Positions 58,030-64,000 of a stretch of 64,000 nucleotides of DNA are shown here, piece by piece (the first letter of the stretch is position 1; each line of letters begins with the position of its first letter). The notes under the pieces are model-generated. The model was not told the DNA's origin. It was given only the letters and a program-made list of their open reading frames with translations, and did not search any database. The position numbers and the translations under genes are program-made. Source of the DNA: Adiantum capillus-veneris (Eukaryota > Streptophyta > Polypodiopsida > Polypodiales > Pteridaceae); NCBI GenBank assembly GCA_014529385.2, contig CM043947.1, positions 116,416,087-116,480,086 on the forward strand, given 5' to 3'.

Positions 58030-58265
58030 CTTGCACGTCGCAAGAGCCGTCTCTATATAAAGTTATGCAGTGTCGCTATTATCATCGCTAAATGAGAACT
58101 GGTTGCATCACTATAGGCATCTTTATAAGTGTCATTATTTAGAGATGCTAATAGAGACGCCTATAGCGATGTTCCTGTTTCAACGTTTTAATGACACCGG
58201 AGGATTAAAACCCATTGTTGTTTTGTCGCTACAACCATCACAAGTGCACATAACCTCTTGTAGTG
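58030..58265 (+). mobile_element. CACTA right subterminal region and terminus
   Basis: The end reads CACTACAAGAGGTTATG on the minus strand, close to the canonical CACTACAAGAAAA end of En/Spm elements. Inside it lie repeated motifs in both orientations (ctatagcgatg, tgtcgctattat, agagacgcctatag), as expected for subterminal transposase binding sites. These differ from the GCGGTAAT motifs at 31-35 kb. Bases TAT follow as a possible 3-bp target site. Confidence 0.7.
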
Positions 58266-60269
58266 TATATCAAATTTTTATCCACTAGATCTGCAAGTTA
58301 AGTTTTAAAAAAAAAACGATGGATTCATGGTGCAAAGCAATTTAATACTGTATCTCGTTTGTTGTGAAAGTTTTTGTTGAATTTTGGACACTGGATTTGC
58401 AAGTGAATTCTTTTTGTAATATTGACCATGGTGCAAAGTGATCAATAGAAAGTGCGGTGTGTTGTGATAAGTGAAATCAATTTGTACCAATGGATTTGCA
58501 AATGTAAGTGAGTTTTTGTGATGTAAACTTAAGTTTTGATCGCACATTGAAGACATTGTAAATGTGTTTGTGGAGCATGGGAAATTCAAAAAAGCATACG
58601 GTCGCTTGCACGCATGTATTTTGCCCAAATAACCAAGCGAGAGTTGCATGGACTAGTGAGTGGGCACTGGCAAATGGCAAGAAACAAAAAGACATCAACA
58701 AAGATGCCACCACAGAGATGGTCAAGGAAGCATGGTAGACTGTGTCTGAATTCACCATCAGTAAAGGAACGATTGCAGCTAAAAAAATGTGTTGTGCCAG
58801 ATATTTGCATGCACTCCGAGGCCATATATCTTGTAGGGTTGCCACTCGTAGAAGCTAGCACAAATAAATGTCTCCAAAACAGCATTTTTCTTTTGCAAAA
58901 GACTTTCCCTAGTGTAGAAGTTAGTGGAAAATCGTTTTTGTCATGGAAACTTCAATAATGTGGACATATATTGCCGATAAATGTCTAGTACATGTTTTCT
59001 CTTCAAAATAAACTTCACCACCTTCCTTGCTTTATCTATAATTATTTTGAACCAATCAGTGTCATTTTTTTATACCAATTGTGCAACACAAGATTCCAGC
59101 TATGCACATTGCAAGCAAACGTGTGCAAGCTAGGAAAGTGCTCCCCGAAGAGATGACCAAATGCTCCGCAATATTTTGAATCTTCCATGATCACATGTAC
59201 TATATTGGAGTCACTTACTTGATGAATTATCTATGCTATTATACCAGCTATATAGCTCCCTGACTTTATCTCACCTGCGCTCTCAACCACTTAAATAAAG
59301 CACTCCCCTTGAGGAATGAATAGCATCACTTTATTAGCTACCTACATAGGACATTTGACCATCCATTACTGACTATATCACATCGTGTTTGATTAATTGG
59401 TTTCAAGATTGAATCTACCAACTTACTTTTGGGTGTTCACAAAGCATTTATCTAAGAACATTGTGCACATCTAGTGATATAATGGAGGGGAAAAACCAAC
59501 ACCATATTCACCGGTCTTCTTCCATGCATGTTTCCATGGCTCTTGTGTGGACATCAACATAGAGCCTCTTGTAAAATAGTAAGCTGTGCAAGAGCACATT
59601 GTGCCTCTTCAAGATCAGTTGATCAAAAGCTTTGCTCTAGGCTTAGTTGCCTCATTCTGTGCATTCCAAACTGGCACGCGAGAGATCCATCTTCAGTGCT
59701 AGCTCTTTGTGTGTGTTTTTTGGCCGGCATGGAGGGTGTACCACCCACTATTTTCTCGGCCTTGTGTTGAGGCATAACTACCTTGGAACTCCGAAGCCAA
59801 CCGGCTTGGAGTCGGAATTCTAGGCCGCTTTGCATTGGCTACACCTGCTAATAACTCACTCAAGCATTTTGTAGCACTCTCATGACTCACGCCATTATAT
59901 CTATCTCCATTTTCCCTATTCTCTGATCCAAGGAAGTGTTCCCTAATACGAGGTGCACCTCCTGATTTTTCTTTGCCATATAATTTGGAGTGCCAATCTA
60001 TAAATGATCTTACATTCTCATCAAATTTCCACTCAGGCCGTGGCACCTTACCACCGATCTTGCACTTCCCTTTATATGCTAGAGGGGGGAGATGAAAAGG
60101 TCATCTTTGTCAAAGTATCTTTGGACATGAAGCCTAAATTTCCCAATCAAGGGACTAACGGGAGCGTTTTGTCCCTTGAGATCCCCATTGGTAGTCATAG
60201 TATCTCTCATCTCAAAAGCTTGTATGCCTAACTTGGTAGCCAAATCAGTTGATATAAAGTTGTGATTTT
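58266..60269. other. No gene recognised
   Basis: A 114-codon plus frame (58614-58958) and a 115-codon minus frame (59699-60046) have no domain I recognise. The latter lies just downstream of the Gag region on the same strand and may be decayed element sequence. Confidence 0.4.
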
Positions 60270-61330
60270 AGCTAGGGTTGAAAAGGATAAAGGAATCATG
60301 CTCTCTCACCTTTCCCCAAGCAGAGGAAAGGGGAGATCCTTTGCAATGAGTGTCTCCTTTTGGAGTTTCAATCATAGAAGCTCTAGGTGGCTCATGCACA
60401 TTTCTTTGGAGGCAAGTGCAGAACCATGTCCTTGCTCTCTGCACTTGAAGCACTTTTTGTCTTTGCAAAAATACTCTAGCTCTTCAAGGGAGAGTCTATT
60501 CTTTCCTTTCTAGACTCCTTTCTCCTTAGCTTTTTGTTGTTGTTGTTACGGTTGCCTTTAGAATAATTTTGAGGATTGTTCTTCTTTTTAGGCTCATTTT
60601 GGTCTTTAGTTTCCATGGGGTTAAAATTACACTTAGCCCCTTGTTGAAAATTAATTTGTGAAGCAACCATAGTATGCTATATGACCGCAAAGATGGTCAT
60701 GGCTTTTGAGAATTGACATATTCGGCCATGTCTTTAGATAGCCCAGCACAAAACTACTATTTTTTTTCTCCAAATTCTATCTTTTTGTAGATAGTGGATT
60801 CGAGATGCAAACCCCAGAACTAGTCCACATATTTGTGGATAGACTTGTAGGGAGACAACTTCAAACTCTGCCATTTGGTAAGAACTTTGTCTTTGGCATC
60901 ACTTGCAAGAAACTGCTTCATTATGGAAGCTCTTAGGTATTTCCACATCCTTGGAGCTTTTCCATTAGCACGTAGACTAGCCCACCATTGTCAAGTGGAT
61001 TTTTGAAAATGCATAGTCACATGTCGTAGCTTAGAGGACTCTGTGATTCCCTCACCTCTAAAGGCCACATGAAATTGTTGAATGAAGGTCAATAATTTGT
61101 TTGTAGCACCAAAAGTGCCATCATAGGTGATAAAAGAGATGTTATTTCCTCCCTCTTTGAAGTCCTTGAGCTTGCTAGACCTTTTCCAAGTAGTATAAGA
61201 CTTTCAATTCCCTCTCCTTTTTGACTCTTTAGAGAATAAGCCACTACTTTCATCGGAAGAAGAGGAAGGTGATGAGGATGAAGACTCAGGGTGACCTCTT
61301 TCTCTCTGAGGCGAAAGGTGATGAAGATGA
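60270..61330 (-). pseudogene. Ty3/gypsy-type Gag, decayed
   Basis: Minus-strand translation near 61140-61020 reads ITYDGTFGATNKLLTFIQQF and FRGEGITESSKLRH. It is followed by an A..WW..L region, MKQFLASDAKDKVLTKWQSL and SQINFQQG (about 60670). A zinc-knuckle-like CFKCREQGHG occurs near 60440. This is the usual Gag order of capsid helices, then Lys/Asn-rich linker, then knuckle. Stops and frame changes break it. Its pol would lie at lower coordinates but is not there, so it is a separate fragment from the integrase at 63.3-64 kb. Confidence 0.55.
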
Positions 61331-61610
61331 AGAAGAGGGTGACCTCTTTCTCTTTTCTTTTTTCTTTTGATTACTCTCTCCCCTCTTGGAATTACGAGGA
61401 GAAAGACTATGCAGTGATCTTTTCCTCTTAGAAGGAGTTGCGATCTTTGTGACCGTCATCCTCATGGAAGATGGAGAAGAGGGTGACCTCTTTCTCTCCT
61501 TTTTGTTCTTTTGATTCCTCTCTTCCCTCTTGGAATTACAAGGAGAAGGACTATGTGGTGATATTTTCCTCTTAGAAGGAATTGGAGATATGCGTGACCG
61601 CCGTTGTCAT
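61320..61610 (+). repeat. Tandem duplication, about 145-bp units
   Basis: Two units share agagggtgacctctttctc, ccctcttggaattac and ttttcctcttagaagga at about 145-base offset; a partial third begins near 61287. It lies upstream (minus strand) of the Gag remnant and would encode Ser/Asp/Glu-rich sequence. Confidence 0.75.
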
Positions 61611-63303
61611 GAAGCTTCATCTTCCAAATGATTTGGAGACTCATTTATTTCTCCTTCATAGGTTTCCTCCTCTTCTCTCACCAGAGAGAGTCTTGTTTTG
61701 GGAGTCCCACCAAGAGACTTCCCATGTACTCTCTCTTCTTGGGGATTTTGGAGAACCCCATGTGTGCAAATCTGTTGGATAACTTCATCTTGTCAAGCGG
61801 TGTTGCCCATGGATTGTTGTAGCCTGGTGACAAGATAGTTCAGAAGCATAGGGACATCATTAGTAGCACCTTCATGTGCATGCAAACAACAAGAAAAATG
61901 AGTGCCTTTATAGCCTTGCCCGAATCACACCGTGGGAAGGTAGAAGTATTACACCGCCAAGAACACCTGTAATAACCACCTGTAGAGATTTATGAAAAAC
62001 CATTCAAACATGGAGCACACTCAAAATTAGGAGAAACCAAGGACATCATGAAAAATATCATCTTGTGGAGATGCCTGTAGAGTATTCGTATACAAAAAAA
62101 AAGAAGGATGAAAGAGTTATGGACGCTTGAAACCAGGGGTGTCCTACGGCCTTATGCCCTGTTCTTTACGAAGATTAATTCGGTAAATAATAGTATAGAC
62201 GTGTACACGTGTACTCTTTCTTGCGAGCTCTCAGGAAGTTGTGTAGGTGTTGAAGCTATTAAAATGGGGGGCTTCCTTATATTTTATCCCAAAAAAATTC
62301 TCTCTCCTCTCAGCCGACAAAGCTCTCTTGGTAGTAATCTTTTAATTGGCTCATTTTTTGCCTTTTTGGGGTGAAAAGTGAGGTGTTGGTGACCCTTTGA
62401 CCAAGCGAATGGGGTGGGGGAAAGTGTTCGGGGACCAAAAAGTGGACCAAGTACCTAGCGAGGCAGTGTGGAAAGCTAGAAAAGGGGCCCTCATTTTCGA
62501 AGGAGCCCATCAAGCCAAGCTTTGCACCAAGTGATACACCTAAAGGGTACTCCCCCTTTAGGCTATATACCCCCCACTTTCCACCTTTCCCTTCCCATGT
62601 GGGATAATCCCCTTGCCACATTCCAACCTCCTCCTCAATCCTCCCAAATCCCTTGTGCCCCACAAATTTCAAGACTTTCCCCAAAGCTAGAGAGCTTCTC
62701 GGACAAACTTCTCCCAACCATAACTTGCTGCTTTGGTCACCGAATGACACACTGTAACACACGGCTTGGAGCCCAGGTCCCCAGCTACTTCTAGAATTCT
62801 CAAACTTCAGCATTTCTAATTCCAATCATCAAGTTGGCTTGGATGCCTTTGTCACATGCATGCACAATCACTTTCTAAGTTGAGACCACCCAATTTGGAT
62901 GCTCATAACTCATGATGTACAAGTCTGATTCACAATCTATAACGCACGGCTGAAAATACTTATTAAGAACTATGTTTTGGAGACTCAAACAACTCAAAAC
63001 AACCGCACCCAAGCCTGAAAAAATCACACCTTTGTAAATGAAGGTTTACATGGTCACTTTCAAGACTTGTAGGGCTGTGTATAGATATATACATGAGGCT
63101 AGTGGGCAAGATTTTTGGCATGATCTTGTGACCTTATACTCATCCAAAAAATGCCTGACATAGCTTTCCAACACCCCCTAACGTGCTTGATCATTCATTG
63201 ACAGGTAGAGGTTTCTAGGGTGAACAACTGTTGTAGCTCATTGCCAAAAACCTCATTCACATTCTCAGATGTCTTGAGACAGTCTTACTCAATTGATAGC
63301 ATC
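61611..63303. other. No gene recognised; probable gypsy untranslated/LTR sequence
   Basis: It lies directly downstream (minus strand) of the integrase fragment, where 3' untranslated sequence and an LTR are expected. Wording near 62850-63060 recalls the dispersed repeat of 1180-1330. The 171-codon minus frame 62310-62825 has no recognised domain. LTR borders were not found. Confidence 0.4.
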
Positions 63304-64000
63304 TCATCTATCACAATTTTTCATCAAACGGGCCAGATAACTCTTTAATCTATAACCATTAACATAATATTTATTCTGTGAATCACTCAAATATGCCAAC
63401 TGATATGTGCCATTATCAAACTTGTTCACAATAATAAAAGGACCTTCCCACTTGATTTGAAACCTTTTTGGAAAGGTATTGTCCACCTTAATATTGTATC
63501 ACAACACCATATCACCCTTTTCAATTCCTTATCTTTCACACATTCATTAGCCTTTAGCCGAGCCTTCTTTGACACTTCTTCATAGTAGCTCAAAGCCAAA
63601 ACTCTGTCCAATTGAAAATATTGTAGATCCAATAGTCTTTTTTGTCAGGTATTTGTTTGCTCTTCATCTCCCAATGACAAAAATTTGAGTGCAGGAATCT
63701 CCACTTCACTTGGCAATGCTTCTTTGCCATAGACCAAGTGGTAAGGAGAAAATTCTATGCTTGTTTTGATAGCAATTCTGTAGGCCCATAATGCACAAGG
63801 AAACTATGAATCTTAAGTTTTTCCATGTATCTGGGTCATCTTTGTCAATATTTTCACCAAATCTCCATTGAGACCATTGTATTGTGGATAAGAAGGAGAC
63901 ATGTACATGTGTTGTATCTTGAGGTTCTCACATACGAAATCAAACAACTCCCAAGCTCTAAGTCCTGATCCTCTATCAGAAAGTAGCTCTAGTGGCACAC
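63304..64000 (-). pseudogene. Ty3/gypsy integrase C-terminal part, runs off the window
   Basis: From the window edge the minus strand reads LELLSDRGSGLRAWELFDFV with the second catalytic Asp, then MSPSYPQYNGLNGDLVKIL, where the usual catalytic Glu is missing. After stops come FSPYHLVYGKEALPSEVEIP and the C-terminal QIKWEGPFIIVNKFDNGTYQ to the end at 63304. This order matches integrases of plant gypsy elements. Frame changes and stops (63813, about 63740, 63426) mark it as dead. Confidence 0.75.

Larger units (their letters stand above)
35391..58265 (+). mobile_element. CACTA (En/Spm) transposon, left end not found
   Basis: It comprises the tnp2 gene, a duplicated tnp2 3' part, a Transposase_24-like gene and a right terminus at 58265 (CACTACAAGAGG on the minus strand). 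The copia array 42191-57676 is inserted in it. The left terminus was not found; the adjacent 31.2-35.1 kb element may be part of it or a separate insertion. Without the copia array it would be about 7.4 kb from the tnp2 start. Confidence 0.65.

Noticed and set aside
62310-62825. 171-codon minus-strand frame as a gene
   Set aside because: No domain is recognisable and it lies where gypsy untranslated or LTR sequence is expected downstream of the integrase remnant.

Overview
This is nuclear DNA from a land plant with a large, repeat-rich genome. The support is plant-type Ty1/copia and Ty3/gypsy retrotransposons, a plant CACTA (En/Spm) transposon with tnp2-type transposase, laccase fragments, and one intron-bearing plant R-SNARE gene. 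Long (GA)n/(CT)n tracts and low gene density would suit a fern, lycophyte or other large-genome plant, but the window does not fix the taxon. There are no bacterial, CRISPR or organellar features.

Layout. 0-12.6 kb: decayed repeats with a gypsy Gag scrap (129-458), microsatellites and a 436-bp tandem duplication. 12.6-13.3 kb: the only convincing host gene, a three-exon R-SNARE (synaptobrevin/VAMP type) that appears to lack a longin domain. 16.7-25.0 kb: a large inverted repeat whose ~1.7-kb arms carry laccase pseudogene fragments. The left arm is split by a minus-strand LTR element (16775-18683, TSD ACTTC). The right arm is split by a 1.3-kb TIR element (22959-24272) flanked by TTAA. 25.2-29.9 kb: two direct copies of a ~2-kb LTR-like repeat; the first has a solo-LTR footprint.

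31.2-58.3 kb: DNA transposons and nested insertions. A decayed element with GCGGTAAT-type subterminal repeats (31.2-35.1 kb) carries a minus-strand gene whose first intron holds a ~1-kb palindromic CACACTAATTAGTGTG array. Next to it lies a CACTA element: tnp2 at 35.4-39.3 kb, a second decayed tnp2 3' part at 39.3-40.8 kb, a Transposase_24-like gene at 41.0-42.1 kb with its last exon at 57.7 kb, and a right terminus at 58265. A Ty1/copia array (42191-57676, TSD AAAAG) sits in an intron of the Transposase_24-like gene. It is a fused tandem of two copies with three 143-bp LTRs. Into it have jumped a young copia element with an uninterrupted 1428-codon gag-pol on the minus strand (46366-51543, TSD CTCAT, LTRs differing at one site) and a second copy of the TTAA-flanked TIR element (53506-54827). 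58.3-64 kb: more gypsy debris, with Gag at ~60.3-61.3 kb and integrase at 63.3-64 kb, both minus strand.

The mobile elements do not form a shared pathway; they record successive insertions. Because each nested insertion has a related uninterrupted copy in the same window, several empty sites and target duplications can be read directly.
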